A DNA stretch of 64,000 nucleotides. Source: Limnoperna fortunei (lineage: Eukaryota; Mollusca; Bivalvia; Mytilida; Modiolidae). The stretch spans positions 97,134,805 to 97,198,804 of the forward strand of contig OX104111.1 of the NCBI GenBank assembly GCA_944474755.1. Direction: 5' to 3'. Made by a program: the position numbers and the translations under genes. Of this stretch, positions 47,906 through 59,800 are shown in pieces. The number at the start of each line of letters is the position of its first letter. Position 1 is the stretch's first letter. Under the pieces are notes generated by a model. That model was given only the letters and a program-made list of their open reading frames with translations, searched no databases and was not told the DNA's origin.

Positions 47906-48869
47906 TATTTGTACTCGCCGCGATACAGGTGGGAAATGCTCGACAAAGCCTCTCAATTCTACCTGTTTCTAAAGCTCGTACAAATTTTTTTTTTATTTCT
48001 GACAATGTACGAATATTGCGTATGAATAATGTTTGAATTATCTTTAGTAGTTTTAGGGTTAGAGTGTCTTGGGTCTCTACCGCTTATGAAAGCCTTTATT
48101 TAAGGGTGTGTCTACCTTTTTAGTATCAACCGCTGTAAGCCGGGCGCTTTGAAGTCTATTAGTTTCTACCAGATTTCAAAGCTTTTGTTCGTATTGCGTG
48201 TAAGAACCATTAATGTTCAGAAATATGTCATATTGCGAAATACGCGAAAATACTGGATGATAAATAGGTATATCCGACAATGTTAGACAATGTTGGAACT
48301 ACAAGAGTTGCAAATAATGTGAAGAATTTTATTTAAAAATTGTTGGAGATTTTATCATTTCTGGTAAATACTAGTAGAATATTGAGGAATGCTAGAAAAT
48401 AAGCTGAACACTGGATGATCTATATAGGTTGAACTCCAAATATCTTACACACCGTAACTGTGAGTTCTGGTCATTGTTACTAGTTTTATCTCTTAGTTGT
48501 TGTTGTCAGTTTTCGAAATGTGTAAAGAATCTAAGCACTCGTATAATAAGAATTCTAATCGCCATCAGACTTTTGCTTTTTACTGAAATACGGGATCGAG
48601 AAAATGAAGTACCATTCTAGTCAGTACATCGAACCCTGCTGATAATAATAAATATATACTATTCTAGTAATTCCAATACTAATACAATATTATTGCCATA
48701 AATTGTAATTGATAATAATTTCATAGTTACAATACAGGTGTACAGAAGACTGGAATGGGCTCGTTTCAATACGACATAAAGTAAACAGTATTTGCCTGTA
48801 TAGCATTGGTTTCGTAATTCCAGTATCTCGGTAAAACACTGCAAGAACTACATGTATATACATTGTGTG

Positions 48870-49109
48870 TTTGTTGTTTGCTTGAAAGTTCTTTTAACGC
48901 CAATTTCAGCGATTTTTAACTATATCATGGCGTCCAGGTTTTATTGGGGGAGGAAGCAGAATTACCCAGAAAAAACCCCGACCTTCGATATGATAAGATT
49001 GGAGACGACTTCAAATTCCCAACAGTGAGACTCGAACCCGCAACCTCAGTGTTGTTTGGCAAGTTATCAATAGTATACCTATATGTTAACCACTAGCCAC
49101 CGATGCCTC
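48870..49109 (-). mobile_element. tRNA-derived SINE, full-length copy
   Basis: On the minus strand the head GGTGGCTAGTGGTTAACAT is followed by a B box matching GWTCRANNC at 49029-49037 (GTTCGAGTC). Then come TTTCTGGGTAATTCTGCTTC, CAATAAAACCTGGACGCCAT and the tail CGCTGAAATTGGCGTTAAAA. It ends near 48885. Confidence 0.8.
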
Positions 49110-49113
49110 AACT

Positions 49114-49252
49114 CCAGAACTGTATACAATGCTACCAGAACTGTATACAATGCTACCAGAACTGTATACAATGCTACCAGAACTGTATACAATGGTACCA
49201 GAACTGTATACAATGCTACCAGAACTGAATACAATGCTACCAGAACTGTATG
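49114..49252 (+). repeat. 21-bp minisatellite, 6.6 copies
   Basis: The unit CCAGAACTGTATACAATGCTA (written here in two parts: CCAGAACTGTATAC + AATGCTA) repeats with very few substitutions. The open frame across it (minus, LVALYTV repeats) is an artefact of the array. It abuts the tRNA-like end of a SINE. Confidence 0.95.
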
Positions 49253-49669
49253 AACACAAGCTTTAATACCATATATTATTAGCAATAAATCGACGATCAT
49301 TTTCGTTTATTCATGTCCATTGTATCCATGCCTGGGTGCCATAAAAAATGTTTCCTGAGAATTTTTTAATTCTCAATTTTTTCAAATCAAACATTTCGAT
49401 TTCCCGAGTTGTCATGGCGATTGAGAAAATTCTCATGCCGAGTAAAATATTGTTACTCAAAAAGATTTAACAGCGCTAAGAACTGATACATGTTTGTCTA
49501 AATCCTGTGCAGGTCTTCTATGCCATAACAATCTCAAGAATCGTAACAATGCTAGAATCTAAACAAATGTTTTGGTTTCCACTGTAAAGGTTCTTGATAA
49601 ATAAATATCTGTCTATTTGGAAACACTTATTCTATTATGACGTCCTTATAACGTGAAAAATAATTAAGA

Positions 49670-49870
49670 AATAATTCATGAGGGGTATGATATTTTACAC
49701 TTGGACTGTGCCTTTATATTCGATTTTTTACCAAGCGATTGCGATGTAGAAAATTTGAATATTCGATTATTTTTTACCGAGCAATATCTAGTTGAAAAAA
49801 TATTAATATAAAGGCCCAGCTAGCCCATGTGTAAATAAGTACAACATCATACCCGGAATGAATTATTACA
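49670..49870. repeat. palindromic element with two inner dyads
   Basis: AATAATTCATGAGGGGTATG...GCCTTTATATT at the left is the inverted copy of AATATAAAGGCCCAGCTAGC...AATGAATTATT at the right. The interior has ACCAAGCGATTGCGATGT and ACCGAGCAATATCTAGTT, each a small dyad. A further half-arm (AATATAAAGGCCCA) lies at 50218-50260. Absent from duplication copy 1. Confidence 0.75.
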
Positions 49871-50834
49871 ATTCTGATATGACAAATCCTCAGTTTTTCG
49901 ATTTAATCAATCCCTATACACCATGATTTCATATAGCCGCCATGTTCATGATAAAAAGTTTGTGGTCAAGAAATCATTTAATGTTTGCAATGTACGGTGG
50001 ACAAAATATAATTGAACAAAACATTCATTGAATATTTTACCATAATGTGCCCGCGATATGTCTTATATAGTGACTCTTTACTTCAATCGGAACTTCAAAA
50101 TTCAGTTATTAATATCGTTGCGTCTTAAAACCTCTTGTGACTTAACGTCGCATTGCACGTGTGCGAATTATTAATATATCGGGTAATATGTCGTTAGGAC
50201 GTCATGTTAGAGTCGAATATAAAGGCCCACCCCATGTGTAAATGAGTTCATTATTTCTTAAAAATTACGTGTCTATAAATGTGCTTTATCATTTGTATCA
50301 AATTTATTAGTGAAAGATTATGTGGGGAAACAGAACTTTCTCTATTTTTTGCGCAGTAATGGATCTATGATATTTGAAATGTAAAGCAACAGGTTCTTTC
50401 TTTCCCCGACTTTTTTGTTAAGATTTGAAGCAGTGTTACAATGACGATGTTAAAAACGGTCTCTGTCAAATTTTAATACATTTGTGTACTTCTTAATCTT
50501 TGCAATACTGATTCGATTAGGCATATATCTTTATTTATCCATCATGCATCTTAATACCATTAAATCTGGACTTTATTCGAATTATTCACGCAAACTTTCA
50601 ATGTTTTGACTTAGTTGTTTAAGTAAAGATGAAGCTAATCTGTTTAAGTTGGATCAGCATAAAATGATAAATCTTTGACCTCCAAAATTTTAACTGTGCA
50701 AGCGACAATCTATTTTTGCACTGTGGTTGAATAATATTTCAGAAATTAAATATTAAGCCCGTAATCTGTAAACTATATGCAAACCAGAAACAATCATTCC
50801 TTTCAGGTCATGTTAGATACCATCTTCCTTTATA

Positions 50835-51450
50835 CTAAAGCTCACAGGAGCCTGTATAGCTCACCTGAACCTGACAATTCTTCCTTTTTTATCTAGGTTT
50901 TCTTTCCTATAAGGAATTGTCCAACACTTCTTCAATAAGCAATAATTTTGACGTTTTAAGTGGAATAACTCCTACAAAGAGTTGTCCAAAACATATGCAC
51001 CAGTAATCATTTTTGCAGATCTTGAATAGCTGAATAATTTTGAATGGAAAAGACTTAATCTAGCTCTTCCAGTTTTTAAGATATTGAGGTAAATGACAAA
51101 AATCGACAATTTAGACTAATAAGGGGAAATAACTACTCTTAAGCATCGTCACACATCTTCACTTCATTTGAGAATCTTGAGTTTTTGATGCTGAGAAAGG
51201 AGGGACACTTCAGATTTCCTGTATCTGTTATACTTTTGAACTGTAAGGCAAAATTTGTATTTTGACGTCCAATTATATTTTTAGCCAAGCCAGCCATGTT
51301 GGTTGGTCTGTGGCCACGATTGGTACAAACTTGGTAGAGGATATTTTACTGATATGTGCAAATGTTCAAACCAATCCCTTTAGTGGTTTAGGAGAAGTTT
51401 TTAAAGAAAAGTTAACAAGGACAATGACGGACGCCAAGTGATGGCAAGCA
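50835..51450 (-). mobile_element. Helitron-like element, relative of 30344-31809, 5'-truncated
   Basis: On the minus strand it begins GCCATCACTTGGCGTCCGTC and ends TTCAGGTGAGCTATACAGGC, a short dyad and CTTTAG at 50835. The 5' hairpin of the relative is missing. Copy 1 of the duplication lacks it (near 28565). Confidence 0.65.
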
Positions 51451-51503
51451 TATAGACAACCTATTTCAGCTTTTAGACAAAGTACAAATTATACCAACAG
51501 TAA

Positions 51504-52085
51504 CTAGAGTAAAAACACCTGTGAGCAATGCTCACCATTGATACCCCCCGCTTCACAATTACTTTGAAAATTCAGGTGTTCTTAATTATGAAATTGAAAC
51601 TTTATCTAGATAAACGTGAAGGCGAAATTGCAGATAATACATGTAACCCTCCCAAATCCCCCAAAGAATGGCATCCCCTATGTCAATGACAAAGTCCATG
51701 TTTTTCTATGGCAAACCTCCAATAATATTCTGATCAAAATGTTTAATATATAGTGCACAATGGCAATATGTGACCAAGATTCTTTATAAGTTTCAACAAA
51801 TTCCATTCAGTGGTGTAGGAGGAATTGCAAATAAAAGATGGGTATCCCATTATGTCCATTACAAACTCCATGTTTTTCTATGGGAAACCCCAAATATCAT
51901 TCCGATGAAAATGTTAAATATCTCCTGCACAATGGCACTATGAGACAAAGATTCTGTGTAAGTTTCATCAAATTCCTTTCAGTGGTGTAGGAGGAGTTGC
52001 AAATAATAGAAAGTGTAACGGACGGACGGACGGACACCATGAACACTATATACCCCCCCCCCCCCTTTTCAAGCAGGGGGTATAA
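51504..52085 (-). mobile_element. Helitron-type non-autonomous element, 582 bp, with empty site in paralog
   Basis: Read on the minus strand, it ends with a perfect hairpin (GTGAGCATTGCTCAC), a 13-nt spacer and CTAG, and is followed by TT. Copy 1 has CAGTAATGAG (28641-28650) with nothing between CAGTAA and TGAG. So the insert lies between A and T (minus strand CA|TT) without duplication, which is the Helitron rule. Its other end reads TTATACCCCC rather than the canonical TC. Inside are two ~172-bp repeats (GGTGTAGGAGGAATTGC at 51812, GGTGTAGGAGGAGTTGC at 51984), a GGAC microsatellite and a 13-C run. No helicase is encoded. Confidence 0.8.
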
Positions 52086-53694
52086 TGAGAGGCAACACAG
52101 CAAAACATTCATGGCATTTTGTTAACAAAATGTCAAAAAAATGTTATTGATAACCAAGATTACATTTTCTACACCAGATCTGCATTTCTCATAAGACTCA
52201 CCAGAGCATATATCACCTACTGGTAAATTTCTAAATGTCATATCGAGTCATTCTAAGGCTTCCCTACCATCCAAAATGTTGTTTAAAATAATGTTCAAGT
52301 GAAAATGTTAGTAACAAACCGTTTATGTGAAACCTTAACTTCTGTATTGTCACTAGTAAATGTAGGCGTCATTGAAAATCCCAAGAATATCTTGTAACTA
52401 GACATCAGTCAGATGGTATCCATCTCTGTGTGCCCCACTGACCTCGAGGTCAAAGTCCATAACCCAAGATATACCATACATCACCTGTGTATTGTCTACA
52501 TATTTACCAAATATCAAAGGCAACATCAAAAGACAAAAAGTTATAGGTCGGACAGACTGATCAATATAGGGTGTCTGTCACAGAGTGGCTGGGCCCTAAT
52601 TATACAAAGAAGTTAACAGGACAAGTAAAATAACTGACTTGCCCTACGTATAAAGTCTACTGATATAAAATAGTAAACAAATGACTAAATATATATGGGT
52701 AAATGTTTATTCAATATTTATAAATCATTGTTGTTTTCCAGACTAACATTGACAAATAGTCCTCAACAACAATTCACTTGTATAACATGATTATTGTCTT
52801 TTATACTGTTATATATGTCAATCATAAATACACTTTAATAACATCTATATTTAGAAACTGAAAGTAGAAGAGTTAATAGAGACAGTAAAATTACTTTCAT
52901 GTTGTTAATATATATGGAAAAATTTCATATTATGTCATTATTCATAATTTTACTTAACTGTTGATAGGGCAGTACTAAGAAAACATAAGAACTTGTGGAG
53001 GGCACTGTGATGTAGGTTGATCATTCTAGTTGTTTAAGCCATTTCTAGAAACATTGAAATATTGAGTGGCTACCTCTTTTAAATAGTACCTTCCTAGGTA
53101 ATATATATTTGTTATTGGAACAGACCTGAATTACACATTGATAAAATACATGTTCATCTTGTGTCAATAAGTGAACATATACTTTAATATTAGTCATGAA
53201 ATTTTTAATTTCAACCAAAATTATTTAACACAGGCGTAACTATATACATAGAACTGATACAATTACATGTGCACAGATTTGTAATTCTGCAATTGTGAAC
53301 ATTAAAAATCCTAACTTTTTAACTGACAAAACTTTTTGTGTGAAATAAATGTAATTTTTCTTAAATTTAATTCATTTTATTTACACTCATGATGTTATGA
53401 CTCATATCTTGCTTCTGAGAAATAATAAAGTTATTTATGGTCAAGAAATCAAGGTATAAATACAAGTATTAAGTGTTCAGAGATGCATATACTAAAATGC
53501 AGTCATCTTCCATACAACAAGTAATAATGCGTATAACGGATATTAAAAAACATAACATGGTCTGTTAGTCAAATGTGATGCACCAATCATATTAATTTGC
53601 AATTGAGTAATATTTGTACTCCCCATTTACTCTTGCATTGTCTCCACTCTAAAGCATGGTATAAATAGTCATTATAATACAATAAAATTATGTC

Positions 53695-53841
53695 CTATTT
53701 TTTCGCCTGAGTTAACTGGTGTCCTACAGAATAACTCATTATTTTGTTCCAGTCTACTTTTGTTCTGGTTACAGGAAGTTGTCGTCGTAGAGCTTTAAAC
53801 GTTGTTTCTGACATGGTCTGGTAATTTTCATTTATTGCTCT
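53695..53841 (-). CDS. CAPZA: CAPZA last coding exon
   Basis: The acceptor TTTTTCAG precedes AGA GCA ATA. It encodes 48 residues from RAINENYQ to HQLTQAKK, then TAG at 53695-53697. It holds the most conserved block of the family, [18 protein letters not shown], and the actin-binding C-terminal tail. Confidence 0.97.
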   Translation of the reverse strand, partial: RAINENYQTMSETTFKALRRQLPVTRTKVDWNKIMSYSVGHQLTQAKK

Positions 53842-56800
53842 CTGAAAAAGAGAAATAAAAACTCAATTATCAATACTGAGTGTGTAAGTTTGACTATAGT
53901 AACAGCATACAAAATTAACTGGGCTAAACAATGATTTTTTTCTCCTAATTTTAAAGTTTTTAAACACATACACTTTCATCTTTGCTTCATCAATGTATAC
54001 ATGATCAAAGCATACATTCCTACCTCAATTTAAAATTAACCCTGATTTGACTTGGGGGAGATTTTAACGTATTACAATGACAACTTAATGCCCTTGGTTG
54101 GATGGGACTAACCTATTTTTTACCTTGCCTACATGTACTTATCAATGGTTTTCTTTCTTCCTCTTGTAAGTGGGCCATTGTATTTAATTCTCATACAATG
54201 AATTATATTATTGTATCTAACCCTTTATTTTATACAACATATGTTAAATAAAACTGATTAGCCTAAAAATTTGAATTGCACAAAACGGAATGGAATCCTA
54301 ATTAAACATCTTTCCTCTAAGGTCAAAGTTCAACCCCCAAAAATTTCACTTTAATGATATGCCATATTATCCTGCACCGAAAAAAAGTAAGGAAATTGAT
54401 GTTATCAAATTTTGTTTGCTAAGGCTTGATGATAATGGATCTAACAAACAGCAATCTAAAATTAATTCTGGTTAAACTGACATATTAGTCTACAGTTAAA
54501 TTACCTGATATTCTGCTTCTGAATCTAATACTATATTTACAAATTCTTTTGCTGTTTGTTGATCTGACTGAAAATAAATAATTTACATACATTTAACACG
54601 CAATTCTATTTGTATCCTGGGAACAGTGTTGACATCATAAAAAAAATTATTCGCTGTCAAATCCTGAAGAGAAAAATATGTCATTAGTAAACTGGTTGCT
54701 CATGGTTGTCTAGTAGTACTTTTTGTTTATATATTTTATGTAAAACTTAATTCTTTCAAACACATTCCTGATAAAATAAATATGATTACTCTAATAGTTA
54801 TGGATGTTATACACTGACTGGTCTTGACAAGTGTATAATAATGCAAGTTGCCTGTACCATATATCAAAGACCCCTTTCTTCGACATTTAATAACCAATGA
54901 CATACATAGATAAATGATAATATCTGTAATATTCTAGCTGATTGTATACACTAAGGTAAACCTTAGGTGTACACAAAACTACACTTCTGATACAGACAAC
55001 TATTTATCAACATCTAATGTTACTTCCTCATACTAAACAGTCTAAGATACCACTGAACAAACACCGTCAAAGTCTTGTGTACAACAATTTACAGTTGTAA
55101 TGATAATAATATTATATTTCTATTTTCCAAAATAAATTTGTCTCATCTAATTGATCCCGATATGATTTCAATGCAGAAAATAAGCAGTTCACAAGCTATG
55201 ATTTATCACATTAATCTTTTTGTTTATCCGGAACCATTCTTAAGTTTCAGATAATAGATGAACATATAACTGTAATAACTGTATTTGTTATATATTTTTG
55301 TTCTTGCTTGTATTCTCAATGTACAAACGTGTTAAAATACTCACCGTAACATTTAATGACTGTTTAACTTCTTTAGAACTAACTAACTGCACATTACCAT
55401 CTTCATAGTAATGGACCTATAATACATTATACTGAATCAGTTGTGTACCTTTAACACAATTGGGTCACAAAAACAAAATGTTGTTGTATAAAGACACAAC
55501 TGTTGGTGTGGCTAAGAATAAGCAAAAGGAACATATACAGTGGATTCCACTTAATTGCATACCTGTTAATTGCATATTTCTCTTAATGGCATAAGACTTT
55601 AAAACACCAAACCATTTCCTATACTCGCCATGTTAAAATTTCTTTTAACTGTATGAAATATATTAAGAAATTCAAAAATTCCTGTTTATTGCATAAAATT
55701 ATTCGTAAATGGACTTACTACTTGTTAAAAACTGACATTTTCCTAACAAAAAGTATTCGGTAAACAGAAAGTAGATGTCCAAGGAGCATTAAACTGCTAT
55801 ACACCATATGGTTCTATAGGATAAAGGAATTGCAAAATATCAGGCTTCTGCATCCTTAAGTTGCTTAAAAAACTGTGACAGAAATTTGTGTTAGGGACGA
55901 ACGAACAGACGAATGGACGGACATAGATAAAAAGGGGGGTATAAATATAAAAGACGACAGAGACTCAGCTATCTACCATTAAAACAAAATTATTGCATGT
56001 ATAGGTAATAGTGAAATAATTTGGACTTTTGCAAATAAATACACTCTGATACACCTTTTCTCAATTGAAAAAAGCAAATTGAAGTGATTGATAGCTGAAA
56101 CAAGTGTGGACACAGAAAAACGTCTCGCCTGCATTCCGCATCAGTAACGAAAATAAATTTCGTCATAAGCATTACGTAAATAGCATTAAATATCAGCAGC
56201 GGCCTGTATACAAAATATTGTCACCATACCCTGCATAGTTACAGGGGAACAGCCGTAACCCAAAAAATTTAACATAGTCGCTGGACCGTGAAATTGAGGT
56301 CAAGGTCAGGTGGAACCTACCAGACAGTCATGTACTAGTCATCAGCAACCTATATACCAAATATTGTCATCCCACCATGCGTAGTTACAGAGGAACTGTC
56401 GTAACCCAAAAACTTTAACGTAGTCGCTGGACCGTGAAATTGAGGTCAAGGTCAGGTGACACCTATCAGACAGTCATGTACTAGTCATCAGCAACCTACA
56501 CACCAAATATTGTCATCCTACCATGCGTAGTTACAGAGGAACTGTCGTAACCCAAAAACTTTAACGTAGTCGCTGGACCGTGAAATTGAGGTCAAGGTCA
56601 GGTGACACCTACCAGACAGTCATGTACTAGTCATCAGCAACCTATACACCAAATATTGTCATCCTACCATGCGTAGTTACAGAGGAACTGTCGTAACCCA
56701 AAAACTATAACGTAGTCGCTGGACTGTGAAATTGAGGTCAAGGTCAGGTGACACCTACCAGACAGTCATGTACTAGTCATCAGCAACCTATACACCAAAT

Positions 56801-59800
56801 ATTGTCATCCTACCATGCGTAGTTACAGAGGAACTGTCGTAACACAAAAACTTTAACGTAGTCGCTGGACCGTCAAATTGAGGTCAAGGTCAGGTGACAC
56901 CTACCAGACAGTCATGTACTAGTCATCAGCAACCTATACACCAAATATTGTCATCCTATCATGCGTAGTTACAGAGGAACTGTCGTAACCCAAAAACTTT
57001 AACGTAGTCGCTGGACCGTGAAATTGAGGTCAAGGTCAGGTGACACCTACCAGACAGTCATGTACTAGTCATCAGCAACCTATACACCAAATATTGTCAT
57101 CCTACCATGCGTAGTTACAGAGGAACTGTCGTAACCCAAAAACTTTAACGTAGTCGCTGGACCGTGAAATTGAGGTCAAGGTCAGGTGACAGGTGACTGA
57201 CTGGCAAGTACTCATCATAAGCTACCTCTGGACCAAATTTGATGGACCTAGGGCTTGGGCTTACAAAGATATGAAGCAAGATGTCAAGTGTTTACGCCGC
57301 CGCCGCCGGATTCCCATACATATGTCTCGCCTCCAGCGACTTTCGTCGCAGGCGAGACAAAAAAATTATGAGATTCTGTAGATGAAGGATTACTAAAATT
57401 CTCTTTTAAGTTCAACCTCTACCTTCCCCCCTTATCTCTGCAAATCTTTTTCTATGACAGCCCTTAAAATTTAGCTGTGAAATTGCCTTAAATTGTTGAA
57501 ATTGATACAGATTAATAAGGTATTTTATGGGTTATGTGTCATCCTTGTTTCTTGCAATTAAATTAATATGGTACCCATACAATATAGTTGTGGAAGTATC
57601 TGAAATTTATATTCAATCCTATTGCATCAAATCCTGTGCACATGTAGGAATACATTAATTAAACAATTAAATAGCTGCAAATAATGGTTTTTGTACCTGA
57701 ACTTTAAGAATACCAGTCATTTCACATTTTCCACCGGACTCGGGAAATGTGGCTGACCACTGTGAGCGCCATCGACCATTCCTGTAACATTGAGAATATT
57801 AGGTTTTTTAGTATTTTTTACTTATAATTGTTGATCAGTTTAAATTATTATATTTCACATCATGTAAAAAGCAACTTTTGAATTTCTGGTCAACTAATTA
57901 AACTAGTTTGGACACAGAAAAATGTCTCACCTGCATTAAACATTAGTAGCTTATAAAATATACAATGTTTAGTAACTAAGAAGCTAAAATTAATTTTAAT
58001 AATAATTTTAAATCATTAAATTTAGGTCAATTTTAGGCGACACCTACATAACTGTCATGTTCTATTCATCAGCAACTTATATGTACCAAATAAAGTCATT
58101 CTACCATGCATGTTTACAGTGGAACTGACCAAATCCAATAACTTTAATGCAGTCACTTGACCATGAAAATGAGGTCAAAGTCAGGTGACACCTATCGGAC
58201 TGTCATGTACCTTTCCTCATCAAACTATATATCAAATACTGTCATTCTAATATGCATAGTTACGGGACCGTGAAACTGAGATTAAGGTCATGTGACAAGT
58301 AACTGACAGACATTACTCGTCATAAAATAGCTTAAGCGTACGAAGATATAAAGCAGAATATCAGGTGTTATCGCCACGGCTGGAGAACACCCATATATGT
58401 CTTGCCTTCAGCAGGCAAGGCAAAATTGCCTTAAGTTTTAGACAAAGTATAATTGATTCAGTCTAGTTCTAAACTGCTTCAATGTTGAGGCCATGTAAAT
58501 TATTTTCAATCCAATACAGAAATAGGTAAGGTAAATATGATTATTTTTTATTTAAATTTTAAAAAATATTGCACTTAGATTTATTGTGTGTAATCAATAT
58601 ATTTAAAATATTTGTCATAGTTACCAGAAATTTCTTGGTTGGAATTGATGGCTTTCTAAACAAGCTACTATTGTTATATTTCCAGCATTAGAATTGCCAT
58701 ATACTGTCACTACACCGTTTTTGTAATGTTTGGATCGATATTCTGTAAATGCAGTTTCTATTGCTGCTCTCCATTTTTCAGCACTTTTGTCTACTTCTGC
58801 AGGTTGGTAATCACTGGCTTCTTTTCTTAAATGGTCATATCTGAAAGAAAAAGAATTCAACTTGTTCAAACTTTATATGTATTAAACACAGTGTGTGAAA
58901 GAAACAAATGATGATAATTAACTTGTTTCATAGAAAATTGACTGGATCTTTCAAGATTTAATAGTAAATTTTTTTATAAAAAAACACAAGTGTGGACACA
59001 GAAAATGTCTTGCCTGTGTTTTGTATAAGTAATAAAAAATTACTTCATGAGCAATGTGAAAATAGTATAAAATAGCCATCATTTAAAATATACAATGCAT
59101 AGTTACACAGGAACTGCATTGATAAAAAAAAATTAACATCACCACTGGACCATGAGATTGTGGACAAGGTTAGTTGACACCTACCAGTCAGACATGTGCC
59201 ATTATACAGCAACCTATATACCAAATATTGTCATCCTACCATCCATGGTAACAGAAGAACTCCCCTATTCCAAAATGTATTCACAGATTAAGGTCAGGTG
59301 ACAGGTGACCAACTAGAATGTACTCTAGAATTATAATCTACCGCTGAATAAATATGATGTTCCTAGGGCTTAACCTTACACAGACATAAGCAGAATCTCA
59401 AGAGTTGATGCCCCAGCCGGATTCTCATATACCGTAAAACGGTGTGTATAGTCCGCACCCCTTTCTTGGACCACAAAATTGTGGAAAAATTATTATATGC
59501 ATGTAAGATCCGCACGTACAAGTTTTACCAAAACGTCTCAAGATGAAGACATCCAAGTCCGACTTGGCCGCGCTTCTTAACAAGTTTTTACTGTAATATG
59601 TAATTTATTCTCTTTTTAAATATCATTTATGTTTATACTTTTATTAATTTCTAGTGATTGTAGTAAATTAAATTAAAAATAGAGCAATCTCATATCGTCT
59701 ATTTTGATCGTTGTTAAAATGGAAAATTACACATTTCGAAACCAAAACAATTTGTCAACTTTGATTCATCAACCAAACAAAGAAAACAAAAAGATAACAC

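Larger units (their letters stand above)
49290..55535 (+). repeat. segmental duplication copy 2 (includes the functional CAPZA 3' exons)
   Basis: Colinear with 27990-38095. This copy has inserts that copy 1 lacks: about 49330-49490; a palindrome-rich block 49645-50285; 50835-51450; 51504-52085; and about 52390-52610. The right edge is near 55535, where similarity stops after AATAAGCAAAAGGAA. Confidence 0.92.

Noticed and set aside
49079..49300. Open frame of LVALYTV repeats
   Set aside because: It is the 21-bp minisatellite read in frame, joined to a SINE.
58841..58869. ATG at 58869 as a CAPZA start
   Set aside because: It lies in the intron upstream of a TTTCTTTCAG acceptor; the frame through it is fortuitous.
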